From Deferribacteraceae bacterium (GTDB lineage: Bacteria; Chrysiogenota; Deferribacteres; Deferribacterales; JAISNW01), in the NCBI GenBank assembly GCA_031278965.1, contig JAITJJ010000158.1, positions 1-5,812 of the forward strand: DNA of 5,812 bases, given 5' to 3'. The notes under the pieces are model-generated. The model did no database searches. It was given only the letters and a program-made list of their open reading frames with translations, and was not told the origin of the DNA. Below are positions 1 to 5,812 of the stretch, in pieces. Made by a program: the position numbers and the translations under genes. The stretch's first letter is position 1; the number at the start of each line of letters is the position of its first letter.

Positions 1-1
1 T

Positions 2-301
2 GAATGGTTCCTTAAATCCGCTGATTTCGGCAGCTTTGCAGGTCTTCATTATGTTTGCAGATACTACGCTTTTAAGAAAGACTATAAGAGCGCTGCTCCT
101 TACTGCGAAATGTCCGCCCAAACAGGTGTTCCGATGTCTATGGCAATCATGGCGGAATTTTATCTTAAAGGGCTGGGGATCAAAAAAAATACGGAAGCCG
201 GAAAAAGGCTTATATGTGAAGCCCGCAACAGGGGGAGAAAAGCGGGAAACCTTATAATGAACTATGGGATAACTTGCGATACCGTTGCCTACGATGAATA
301 A
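2..301 (+). CDS. Sel1-repeat (TPR-like) protein, C-terminal end only
   Basis: The reading frame is open from the window edge to a TAA at 299-301, so only the last 99 residues are seen and the start lies outside. Two Sel1-like repeats are visible. The first (about visible residues 10-41) has the spaced pattern of small residues, a Tyr pair, Lys-Asp-Tyr and an Ala-rich second helix ending in Thr-Gly. The second (about 44-78) contains AEFYLKGLGIKKN followed by an EA-x-RLICEA-x-NRG helix, close to the Sel1 consensus (LG-x-x-Y-x-x-G-x-G-V-x-x-D ... A ... A-x-x-G). A third repeat begins (residues 79-89) and stops short. Sel1 proteins are alpha-solenoid scaffolds for protein-protein contacts, often exported or envelope-associated; no specific partner can be named here. 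The stop overlaps the next gene's ATG, suggesting co-transcription and translational coupling. The C-terminal tail is short and unrecognised. Confidence 0.72.
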   Translation, partial: EWFLKSADFGSFAGLHYVCRYYAFKKDYKSAAPYCEMSAQTGVPMSMAIMAEFYLKGLGIKKNTEAGKRLICEARNRGRKAGNLIMNYGITCDTVAYDE

Positions 302-3101
302 CCATGCTGAAAATCTAACCATTGACGGCTTAGAGGGCGAGGTTTACACAGACGAGCTGAGCCGCACCCTTCTCTCTACGGATGCCGGCATCTATCAGAT
401 AAGCCCCGCCGCTGTGGTCTATCCCAAAAATACCGAAGATGTGGTGAAAGTTGTCCGCTATGTGGCAGAACACGACTGTTGCCTCCACCCTCGCGGAGCG
501 GGTTCCGGTCTATGCGGCAGCGCTGTGGGACGGGGGATTGTTATAGATTTCACCAAATATATGAACCGCCTTATCGCCTTTGATCCCGATGAAAAATTTT
601 TTACCTGCGAACCCGGCTACCGTTACGGAGAGTTGGAAGAACTTCTTGCGGATTCGGAGCTTTTTTTTCCGCCCGCCCCATCCAGCGGGGAATACGCTAC
701 CTTTGGTGGGATGTATTCCACAAATGCGGGGGGGGCATATTCCGTAAAATACGGGAACGTTGCCGACTACGCGGCGGATGCGGAGATAGTTCTGGCAAAT
801 GGCGACGTCTGGTGGCTCTCTGATCTGTATTCAAAAGATATTGAGGAACTCCCCGCTGCCTTTAAGGAGCTTTTTTCAACCTTAAGGGCGGATCGGGATA
901 TTATAAAAGATGCATACCCGAATGTCCCATGCAATGTGTGCGGATATGAACTCCGCTACACTGACAGCGGCGGAAAGCTAAATCTGTTAAAGTTGTTGGG
1001 CGGCTCAGAAGGCACTCTTGCCATAGTTACACGCCTGACTTTTCGCCTTGTCAACAAACCAAAATTTTCCGCCCTTATAATTGCCTATTTCCACGATATT
1101 GTTTCAACTGCCAAAGCTGCTCAGATGCTTCTCCTGCGAGAGCCTGCCGGCATAGAAATCATGGATAAATCGCTCATCAACACCGCCTTTGAATTCAAGC
1201 CATCCCTAAAGGGGGAGATATTGGATGGGTATGACAACCTCCTTATGATAAATTTTGAGTCTAATAATGCACAGCGTCTTGAAAGGCTTGCTCTGGAGTG
1301 CAAAGAGGAGATCGCCCCCCTCACCGGAGCAATATTTACTGCCGTAAGCGAGGAAGAGACGGAAAAGTATTGGACGGTGAGAAAAGCGGCGGTCCCTATT
1401 CTATATCTGCTTAAAGGAAACAAAAAGATTCTTCCTCTGGTGGAGGATGCAGCGATCCCCACAGATAGGTTGGTGGAATATTTTAATGGTCTTTATAAGA
1501 TTTTTAATGATTTTGGGGTGCGCTTTGTGCTATACGGTCATATTGCAAAGGGGCTTCTGCACTCCCGCCCAATCCTTGATCTGAAAGACCGCCATGACAT
1601 ATCGCTTATAATCCCGATTGCGGACACTGTTTTTAACTTGATTATGAAGTTGGGGGGTACAGTTTCAGGGGAGCATGGGGACGGGCGGCTTCGCTCAAAA
1701 TATGTTCCTCTCCAATATCAAAATATATATTCAATATTTGTAAAGGTGAAAAACCTCTTTGATCCTGATAATCGCCTTAATCCGGGGATTATAACCGGCT
1801 TTGAACCCAACGGGCAGATTAACAATCTCCGCTACGGTGAAGCATACAGCGCAAAAGAGCTTGCGGAAAAACACCTGATGTGGGAGGACGGCTTTATTAA
1901 TGAGGTGGAGAAGTGCCACGGCTGTTCAAAGTGCACCACTGTTTCAACTGCTGTCAGAATGTGCCCAATTTATAAGATTACCAGAGACGAAACCGCCGCT
2001 CCGAAAGCAAAAGCAAATATGCTTAGGGCGCTTATAAGCGGAAAGATAGGTATTGAAAAGCTGTATACCGGAGTTTTTCAGTATGTGCTGAACAGGTGCA
2101 TAAACTGCGGGAGCTGTCATAGCGAATGCCCCAGCAAAGTAAATATTCCCAAACTTGCTTTAGAGGCAAAAGCCGGATATATTAAAAGATACGGACTTGA
2201 TTTCTCCAAACGATTTTCAGTTAAACTTGAGGAGTTTGGGCGCAATACCCATAGGTACTCCCCGATATATTCCGCTGCTTTGAAAATAAATGGTATCCGC
2301 AAAGCCTTTGAAAAGATCACAGGGTTGACGGCGGAAAGGACGCCCCCGGCATTTGCTTTCCGAAGCCTCTACGACCGCTTTGACACCGTCATCGGCTCAC
2401 AGGAAAAGAGCGTTATCTTCTTTGCGGGATGTTATGCCTCCTATATCCGTCCGGAAATAGGGGAGAGCGCCATTCGCCTCCTTAATGAATTCGGCTATAA
2501 AGTTATCCTGCCAGAGCAGCACTGCTGCGGAATTCCCCACTCATCCAAAGGGCTGGCGGAAGATGTTTTAGCGAAGATCGGCAGCAACTTTAAAAGTTGG
2601 GCGGGAAGGCTTGAGGAAGCGGAGTATATTGTTACCACATGTTCCTCCTGCACCCACTCTTTGCAAAATGCATGGGGGGATCATATGGGCGGGGAACTTA
2701 TAGATAGGATTCGCAAGATGACTGTCCCGGTCACTTCCCTAATAAATATGCATAATCCGAGCATAACCTCTGCGACCGCAATATCCCTTGCCTATCACAC
2801 TCCATGCCATATGAAGTTATCAAAGGATTCTCTTGCATCCTATAGGCTTTTAAGCAAAGCCGGCAATACCAGAGTTTCACCTCTTGTCAACAGCTGCTGC
2901 GGAATGGCGGGGAGTTGGGGAAGTCTAAAGGAAAACTACGTTCAGTCCGCCGAAATAGGAGAATTGCTTGCCACGTCCCTTGAAATGAGCGATTGCGAAA
3001 TATGCGCCACCGACTGCCCCACCTGCGAGATGCAACTTAAACACCTCACCCGAACCGCCATCTTCCACCCGATAGAAGTTATAGATAAGATACTGCACTA
3101 A
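294..3101 (+). CDS. FAD-linked D-2-hydroxyacid dehydrogenase fused to Fe-S/CCG domains (Dld-II/YdiJ type)
   Basis: This 935-residue fusion probably oxidises a D-2-hydroxyacid (D-lactate or D-2-hydroxyglutarate) at FAD and passes electrons through Fe-S clusters to the quinone pool or another carrier. The N-terminal half is a PCMH/GlcD-like flavin domain: PRGAGSGLCGSAVG at 66-79, GGMYSTNAGG at 138-147, GGSEGTL at 236-242, GEHGDGR at 459-465 and a closing FDP-x4-NPG at 489-498. Next come two cysteine clusters: CxxCxxC-x9-CP at 541-558 and a canonical CxxCxxCxxxCP at 602-613. The C-terminus holds two CCG domains, with Cys713, CCG at 744-746, Cys783/786, then Cys838, CCG at 868-870 and Cys904/908/911, as in GlpC, LutA and heterodisulfide reductase HdrB. 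No membrane segment or signal peptide is seen, so it is likely cytoplasmic and peripheral to the membrane. Size and domain order match Shewanella Dld-II-like proteins; E. coli YdiJ is similar but longer. ATG 294 is chosen because it overlaps the upstream stop; an in-frame TTG at 285 adds three residues. Neither has a clear Shine-Dalgarno site. The family is secure, the substrate is not. Confidence 0.93.
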   Translation: MNNHAENLTIDGLEGEVYTDELSRTLLSTDAGIYQISPAAVVYPKNTEDVVKVVRYVAEHDCCLHPRGAGSGLCGSAVGRGIVIDFTKYMNRLIAFDPDEKFFTCEPGYRYGELEELLADSELFFPPAPSSGEYATFGGMYSTNAGGAYSVKYGNVADYAADAEIVLANGDVWWLSDLYSKDIEELPAAFKELFSTLRADRDIIKDAYPNVPCNVCGYELRYTDSGGKLNLLKLLGGSEGTLAIVTRLTFRLVNKPKFSALIIAYFHDIVSTAKAAQMLLLREPAGIEIMDKSLINTAFEFKPSLKGEILDGYDNLLMINFESNNAQRLERLALECKEEIAPLTGAIFTAVSEEETEKYWTVRKAAVPILYLLKGNKKILPLVEDAAIPTDRLVEYFNGLYKIFNDFGVRFVLYGHIAKGLLHSRPILDLKDRHDISLIIPIADTVFNLIMKLGGTVSGEHGDGRLRSKYVPLQYQNIYSIFVKVKNLFDPDNRLNPGIITGFEPNGQINNLRYGEAYSAKELAEKHLMWEDGFINEVEKCHGCSKCTTVSTAVRMCPIYKITRDETAAPKAKANMLRALISGKIGIEKLYTGVFQYVLNRCINCGSCHSECPSKVNIPKLALEAKAGYIKRYGLDFSKRFSVKLEEFGRNTHRYSPIYSAALKINGIRKAFEKITGLTAERTPPAFAFRSLYDRFDTVIGSQEKSVIFFAGCYASYIRPEIGESAIRLLNEFGYKVILPEQHCCGIPHSSKGLAEDVLAKIGSNFKSWAGRLEEAEYIVTTCSSCTHSLQNAWGDHMGGELIDRIRKMTVPVTSLINMHNPSITSATAISLAYHTPCHMKLSKDSLASYRLLSKAGNTRVSPLVNSCCGMAGSWGSLKENYVQSAEIGELLATSLEMSDCEICATDCPTCEMQLKHLTRTAIFHPIEVIDKILH

Positions 3102-3115
3102 ATTACTTTCTTTGC

Positions 3116-3140
3116 CGCCTTCCGCACGGAGGCGTTTTTT
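3116..3140 (+). terminator. Rho-independent terminator of the flavoprotein gene
   Basis: A GC-rich hairpin begins 14 bases after the TAA: arm CGCCTTC (3116-3122), a five-base loop, arm GGAGGCG (3128-3134) with one G-T wobble, then six T residues at 3135-3140. The T tract lies on the plus-strand 3' side only. On the minus strand the same hairpin is followed by a purine-rich stretch, so it should stop the rightward transcript well and the leftward one poorly. Confidence 0.85.
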
Positions 3141-3154
3141 ATAATCTGATTTTT

Positions 3155-3715
3155 TTAGTAACCCCACCTTTCCAATTGAGCTAAGAGAGTACTTTCAGGA
3201 TAGTTACTCTTAAATTCCGATAACAAGCCCGCCCGATCCTCTTCTCCAGCCGATAAGATAGCCCTGTAATACCAGATAGGCGCAAATAACCCTGTTCTAA
3301 AGGTTGCACACCCGCTCTCCCGCGGCGATAGATCGCAACGAAGGTTCTGCGCAAACTCGGCAAATTCACCCCCTACCTCTGCAAGTTCCGCAATGGCTCT
3401 CTCTTTTTCCTCTATCTTGGAGTAATTGATAGCCGCCTGCAAGTGAATGTAATCTTTGGCAAAGGTGAGGGTTTTTGATATGCCTGCATATCTTTCAATG
3501 GCGGCAATATCGTTCAGCCCTTCAAGTTCCGCAAGGGCGATGGCATCCGCATTAGCCGCCCTGCTCTGCTCCGCAAGGGTTAAAATGCCGTATGTTATTA
3601 TTGCGGTGCCGATAACCGCCGCAAATGAAAAGAGAATGATTTTGTAATTGGTTCTTAAAAAGATGTCCAGCTTATCTACCGGGGCATCTGTCAAAGGGTT
3701 TGTCTTTTTTGCCAT
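3155..3715 (-). CDS. Single-pass membrane protein with TPR-like exported domain, unknown function
   Basis: I do not recognise a named gene. The 186-residue protein has a short N-terminal segment with basic residues (Lys3, Lys4, Lys15, Arg21, Lys25), one hydrophobic helix at about 26-47, then a mostly alpha-helical, Ala/Glu/Leu-rich region. By the positive-inside rule the N-terminus is cytoplasmic and residues 48-186 face the periplasm. The helical region (residues about 52-115) reads as paired amphipathic helices, and the overall plan resembles YfgM/TPR_21-like membrane-anchored tetratricopeptide proteins; that likeness is by layout, not by a diagnostic motif. Cys127 and Cys136, nine residues apart in the exported part, could form a disulfide. 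The ATG is supported by AAGGA at 3722-3726 with a six-base spacer. It is the last gene of the pilT-PHP-TPR group, 19 bases after the preceding stop. It converges on the flavoprotein gene. Confidence 0.8.
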   Translation of the reverse strand: MAKKTNPLTDAPVDKLDIFLRTNYKIILFSFAAVIGTAIITYGILTLAEQSRAANADAIALAELEGLNDIAAIERYAGISKTLTFAKDYIHLQAAINYSKIEEKERAIAELAEVGGEFAEFAQNLRCDLSPRESGCATFRTGLFAPIWYYRAILSAGEEDRAGLLSEFKSNYPESTLLAQLERWGY

Positions 3716-3721
3716 GATATA

Positions 3722-3726
3722 TCCTT
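3722..3726 (-). promoter_or_regulatory. Shine-Dalgarno site of the membrane TPR-like gene
   Basis: On the minus strand AAGGA lies six bases upstream of the ATG at 3713-3715, inside the 19-base gap after the PHP gene. It fixes the start of the 186-residue protein and fits translation from a shared mRNA. Confidence 0.7.
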
Positions 3727-3734
3727 ATGTATTA

Positions 3735-4388
3735 TTATAGTTTACTCTTAAAAAGCGCAACGGTATTTTCTATTACCTGCAAGGCGGCTTCCTCTGGAAT
3801 AGCCGAACCCAAAAGGATTTTAAGAGCTTTCTCTTCGCCCACATATTCACCCGGAGAGTGGAAATCGTTATTTATTACAAGTTTTGCGCCGCATTCTGCG
3901 GCAAGTTTTGCCACATAGGCGTTTGTGTAACTGTGAGTTCTGCGGGTAGTAATCTCCAGGCACACCCCCAACTCTGCCGCCAAAACAACATCATCTCTTT
4001 TTATAAGCCCCGGATGCGCCAGAATATCAACGCCGCTCAGGATAGCGGCTCGGTTTGTTCCCTCTTCAACCGGCTCCATTATGGTTTCCCCGTGAACTAT
4101 CACAAGGTCGGCGCCCAAATTGCGCGCTTTAACTGTAAGCTCCTGTATCTGGGAAGGTCGGACATGGGTTAGCTCCACGCCTGCCAGCACCTTAAAATCA
4201 TTATCGGAAGAGTTATACTCATTTTTAAAACGCAAAACTGCGGGTAAAATAAAGGATAGATTAGAATGATCGGCGTGATCGGTGAGTGCTATCCCGGAGT
4301 AACCCGCTTGCTTGGCTCTGCGGGCGGATTCCGCAGGAACAAGAACCCCGTCTGAAAAGAGAGAGTGGGTGTGCAGATCAACAATCAT
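3735..4388 (-). CDS. PHP-domain metal-dependent phosphoesterase (histidinol-phosphatase-like)
   Basis: The whole 217-residue protein is one PHP domain, a TIM-barrel-like fold that binds two or three metal ions and hydrolyses phosphoesters. The family's metal-ligand motifs appear in order: DLHTHSLFSDG at 4-14 (His6, His8, Asp13), LTDHAD at 35-40 (Asp37, His38), GVELTH at 70-75 (Glu72), VHGE at 98-101 (His99), DILAHPG at 121-127 (His125) and NNDFHSP at 173-179 (Asp175, His177). The catalytic set therefore looks intact and the protein full length. Databases often call such proteins histidinol-phosphatase-like, but no histidine biosynthesis gene is nearby, and PHP enzymes act on varied substrates including sugar phosphates and nucleotides, so the substrate is unknown. 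It is probably cytoplasmic: no signal peptide or membrane helix is seen. It sits 33 bases after pilT and 19 before the membrane TPR-like gene, all in one direction, which indicates an operon. AGGGTG at 4398-4403 is a modest ribosome binding site nine bases from the ATG. Confidence 0.9.
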   Translation of the reverse strand: MIVDLHTHSLFSDGVLVPAESARRAKQAGYSGIALTDHADHSNLSFILPAVLRFKNEYNSSDNDFKVLAGVELTHVRPSQIQELTVKARNLGADLVIVHGETIMEPVEEGTNRAAILSGVDILAHPGLIKRDDVVLAAELGVCLEITTRRTHSYTNAYVAKLAAECGAKLVINNDFHSPGEYVGEEKALKILLGSAIPEEAALQVIENTVALFKSKL

Positions 4389-4421
4389 ATCATATCACAC
4401 CCTATATATGTTTACCTAAAA

Positions 4422-5486
4422 CTATCTTGTGCCTAAAGCTCTTGCCACTTCGTCCGGATATACTGCATAAGTAAGAGCGGTTTCAGCGGTTATTATCCCC
4501 CGGCGGAAGAGATCAACCAAGGACTGCGTCATGGTAAACATCCCGGAAGAACCTTGACCTGTTTGCATAAGCCCGTATATCTGGTGAACCTTATCCTCTC
4601 TGATGAGGTTTCTGATAGCGGTGTTCGGCACAAGAACCTCCAAAGCGAGCACCCGCCGATCGCCTTGCTTGGAAGGAACAAGTTGTTGGGAGATAACCCC
4701 TTCAAGAACGAAAGCAAGCTGTGTGCGCACTTGCGCCTGCTGTGCGGGACTGAAAACGTCAATTATGCGGGTTACGGTCTGAATAGCGCTGTTGGTGTGG
4801 AGAGTACCCATTGTGAGGTGTCCTGTCTCACTCACGGTCATAGCGATCTCAATGGTTTCAGGATCCCGCAACTCGCCCACCAGAACCACATCTGGGTCTT
4901 GCCTGAGGATGGATTTAAGAGCCCTTTGAAAGGATATGGTGTCATTATTCAGCTCCCGCTGGTTTACAATGCACTTTTTATGCGGGTGAAGGTATTCAAT
5001 CGGATCTTCAATAGTGATGATGTGCCCCGCCTGTTCTTCGTTTATTTTATTAATAAGGGCGGCAAGGGTTGTGGATTTCCCGCTTCCCGTAGGTCCTGTG
5101 ACAAGCACCATCCCCCTTGCTCTGTTTGCCAAATTTTGGATAACCGGAGGCAACCCCAACTGCTCGCAAGAACGCACGTTATAGGGAATCATACGGAAAG
5201 CGGCGGCAATATTGCCTCTCTGAAGAAATACGTTTGCACGGAAACGGGATATACCGCGGATACCAAAGGAAAAATCCACTTCGTTATCTTCTTCCAAACG
5301 CTTCTTTTGGCGTTCATTCATAACTTCATAACAGAGTGCCCTGGTCTCTTCAGGTCCGAAAGACTCCTCCCCAAAGCGGACAAGGTCGCCTCGAACCCTA
5401 AACATCGGAGGTGCCCCAACAGTAATATGGACATCGCTTGCATCCATCTCTTTCATGCGTTGCAAAATTTGCGTCAAATTGTGCAT
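4422..5486 (-). CDS. pilT: Type IV pilus retraction ATPase PilT
   Basis: PilT is a hexameric cytoplasmic ATPase at the base of the type IV pilus that powers pilus disassembly, giving twitching motility, surface sensing and DNA uptake. The 354-residue protein has the usual family length and every hallmark. These are an N-terminal PAS-like part starting MHNLTQILQRMKEMDASDVHI, Walker A GPTGSGKST at 131-139, the Asp box TIEDPIEY at 158-165, an atypical Walker B region QDPDVVLVGELRD at 196-208 (Glu205), the His box around TGHLTMGTLHT at 221-231, and the PilT-specific C-terminal AIRNLIRE at 290-297. That last motif separates PilT from the extension ATPase PilB and from GspE. PilU-type paralogues are a less likely alternative. 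The start is set by GAGGAGG at 5494-5500, seven bases upstream. A sigma-70 promoter lies at 5536-5564. It is the first gene of a three-gene operon; no other pilus gene is in the window. A long open frame on the opposite strand (4554-5576) is only its shadow. Confidence 0.97.
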   Translation of the reverse strand: MHNLTQILQRMKEMDASDVHITVGAPPMFRVRGDLVRFGEESFGPEETRALCYEVMNERQKKRLEEDNEVDFSFGIRGISRFRANVFLQRGNIAAAFRMIPYNVRSCEQLGLPPVIQNLANRARGMVLVTGPTGSGKSTTLAALINKINEEQAGHIITIEDPIEYLHPHKKCIVNQRELNNDTISFQRALKSILRQDPDVVLVGELRDPETIEIAMTVSETGHLTMGTLHTNSAIQTVTRIIDVFSPAQQAQVRTQLAFVLEGVISQQLVPSKQGDRRVLALEVLVPNTAIRNLIREDKVHQIYGLMQTGQGSSGMFTMTQSLVDLFRRGIITAETALTYAVYPDEVARALGTR

Positions 5487-5493
5487 TCAACAA

Positions 5494-5500
5494 CCTCCTC
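5494..5500 (-). promoter_or_regulatory. Strong Shine-Dalgarno site of pilT
   Basis: On the minus strand GAGGAGG stands seven bases before the pilT ATG. It is the strongest ribosome binding site in the window and settles the start codon. Confidence 0.88.
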
Positions 5501-5535
5501 AGTTTCCCGGGCTCATAATACTTGCAAACAGATAA

Positions 5536-5564
5536 AGAATAATTTTTCAACCCCACATTGTCAA
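5536..5564 (-). promoter_or_regulatory. Sigma-70-type promoter of the pilT operon
   Basis: On the minus strand a perfect -35 box TTGACA (5559-5564) is followed, after exactly 17 bases, by TATTCT (5536-5541), a four-of-six match to the -10 consensus. Transcription would start near 5529, giving a leader of about 40 bases before the pilT ATG. The spacer is A/T rich next to the -10. The promoter should drive pilT, the PHP gene and the membrane TPR-like gene. It lies only about 30 bases from the repeat pair at the edge of the putative insertion sequence. Confidence 0.75.
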
Positions 5565-5596
5565 GGGAAAAAATGAACCCGCCTTATCCCTTTCTG

Positions 5597-5642
5597 ATTC
5601 ACTTGTGATAATGTCCCGCATATTCACTTGTGAATTTGTCCC
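5597..5642. repeat. Pair of 21-base direct repeats with inner dyad, at the putative IS edge
   Basis: Two copies, at 5597-5617 and 5622-5642, share ATTCACTTGTGA and TGTCCC and differ at three positions between them (18 of 21 identical), with a period of 25 bases. Each copy contains a small inverted repeat: TTCAC-TT-GTGAA is perfect in the second copy and TCAC-TT-GTGA remains in the first. Tandem subterminal sites of this sort are often where a transposase binds an insertion sequence end, and a transposase-like start follows at 5706. Without the other IS end the exact boundary cannot be set. A regulator operator serving the nearby pilT promoter is the alternative reading. Confidence 0.7.
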
Positions 5643-5705
5643 TCCAGGGATGACTTTTATTGAGCGCTGTATTATTTTTGGAGTTATTTAGAACTGGGGG
5701 CAGTC

Positions 5706-5812
5706 ATGAGGAAAGTAGAACTTAGGGAGCAAGAGATGAATGGATACGAAGTAATCAAGTCGTTGACGGGTGGTATGGAGGAGAAGAAAAGGGCGGGATT
5801 GAAACTTAGGTG
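5706..5812 (+). CDS. Putative ISNCY-type transposase, N-terminal fragment
   Basis: An ATG at 5706 opens a frame of 35 codons that is still open at the window end. The start MRKVELREQEMNGYEVIK and the following KKRAGLKL segment resemble the beginning of ISNCY/IS1202-type transposases, which as I recall them open with Met-Arg-Lys, then a Tyr-Glu-x-Ile-Lys helix and an Asn-Lys-Lys-Arg-Ala-x-x-Lys-Leu segment leading into a DNA-binding helix-turn-helix. The catalytic DDE core would lie beyond the window and cannot be judged. A G-rich stretch (five G at 5696-5700) sits just upstream and may serve as a weak ribosome binding site. The family call comes from memory of the N-terminal pattern and is moderate at best. 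The gene diverges from pilT, with 219 bases between the two ATGs. Confidence 0.6.
   Translation, partial: MRKVELREQEMNGYEVIKSLTGGMEEKKRAGLKLR

Larger units (their letters stand above)
5590..5812 (+). mobile_element. Left end of an insertion sequence, probably ISNCY/IS1202-like (right end outside window)
   Basis: The assignment rests on two things: the repeat pair at 5597-5642, and a plus-strand open frame from 5706 whose first residues resemble ISNCY-type transposases. The leader 5643-5705 holds no gene. The left boundary is approximate; no target duplication or opposite inverted repeat can be checked because the element runs off the window. Confidence 0.55.

Noticed and set aside
36..257. 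A 73-codon plus-strand frame overlapping the Sel1 fragment
   Set aside because: It overlaps the frame that carries clear Sel1 repeats and is open to the window edge; its own translation shows no family pattern.
285..293. TTG at 285 as start of the flavoprotein
   Set aside because: It adds only three residues, has no better ribosome site, and the ATG at 294 overlaps the upstream stop in a way typical of coupled genes; not fully excluded.
1121..1462. A 113-codon minus-strand open frame inside the flavoprotein gene
   Set aside because: Antisense to a conserved part of the FAD domain, Ser/Arg-rich composition and no family signature; a shadow.
3858..4172. A 104-codon plus-strand frame opposite the PHP gene
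   Set aside because: Antisense to an intact PHP enzyme with all metal-ligand motifs; Cys-rich shadow translation.
4554..5576. A 340-codon open frame on the plus strand opposite pilT
   Set aside because: It lies entirely antisense to a textbook PilT, has no recognisable domain, and its composition (many Cys, His, Asn, Pro) is that of a shadow frame; the opposing gene has all its motifs and a strong ribosome site.
5597..5642. Possible CRISPR array from the direct repeats
   Set aside because: Only two copies separated by four bases, with no spacers of normal length and no cas gene.
5639..5650. Short palindrome TCCCT-CC-AGGGA as a terminator or operator
   Set aside because: A two-base loop and five-base arms with no following T run make it a poor terminator; it is probably incidental or part of the IS end.

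Overview
The window looks like ordinary chromosome from a Gram-negative bacterium of moderate GC content, probably anaerobic or microaerophilic. It encodes a PilT-type retraction ATPase and a large soluble-type FAD/iron-sulfur 2-hydroxyacid dehydrogenase of the kind common in Deferribacterota, Desulfuromonadia-like and Campylobacterota-like organisms. The taxon is an inference from gene content only; no rRNA or other marker gene is present.

Left part, plus strand: the 3' end of a Sel1-repeat (TPR-like) protein overlaps by 8 bases the start of a 935-residue fusion flavoprotein (FAD domain, two ferredoxin-type cysteine clusters, two CCG domains). This has the layout of Dld-II/YdiJ-type D-2-hydroxyacid dehydrogenases. 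A rho-independent terminator follows its stop codon at once.

Middle and right part, minus strand: a three-gene operon reads toward the flavoprotein gene. The order is pilT (twitching motility ATPase), a PHP-domain metal-dependent phosphoesterase, and a small single-pass membrane protein with a TPR-like exported part. A well-formed sigma-70 promoter (perfect -35, 17-base spacer) and a strong Shine-Dalgarno site lie upstream of pilT. The two transcription units converge at about 3100-3155, separated by only 53 bases.

Right edge, plus strand: two near-identical 21-base repeats with a 25-base period are followed by the first 35 codons of what looks like an ISNCY/IS1202-type transposase. An insertion sequence therefore probably begins just upstream of the pilT promoter and runs off the window.

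I found no convincing evidence of an undescribed multi-gene system. The points most worth a second look are the repeat pair at the IS edge, the placement of the IS beside the pilT promoter, the unidentified substrate and wide-spaced first Fe-S motif of the flavoprotein, and the grouping of pilT with a PHP phosphoesterase and a membrane TPR-like protein.
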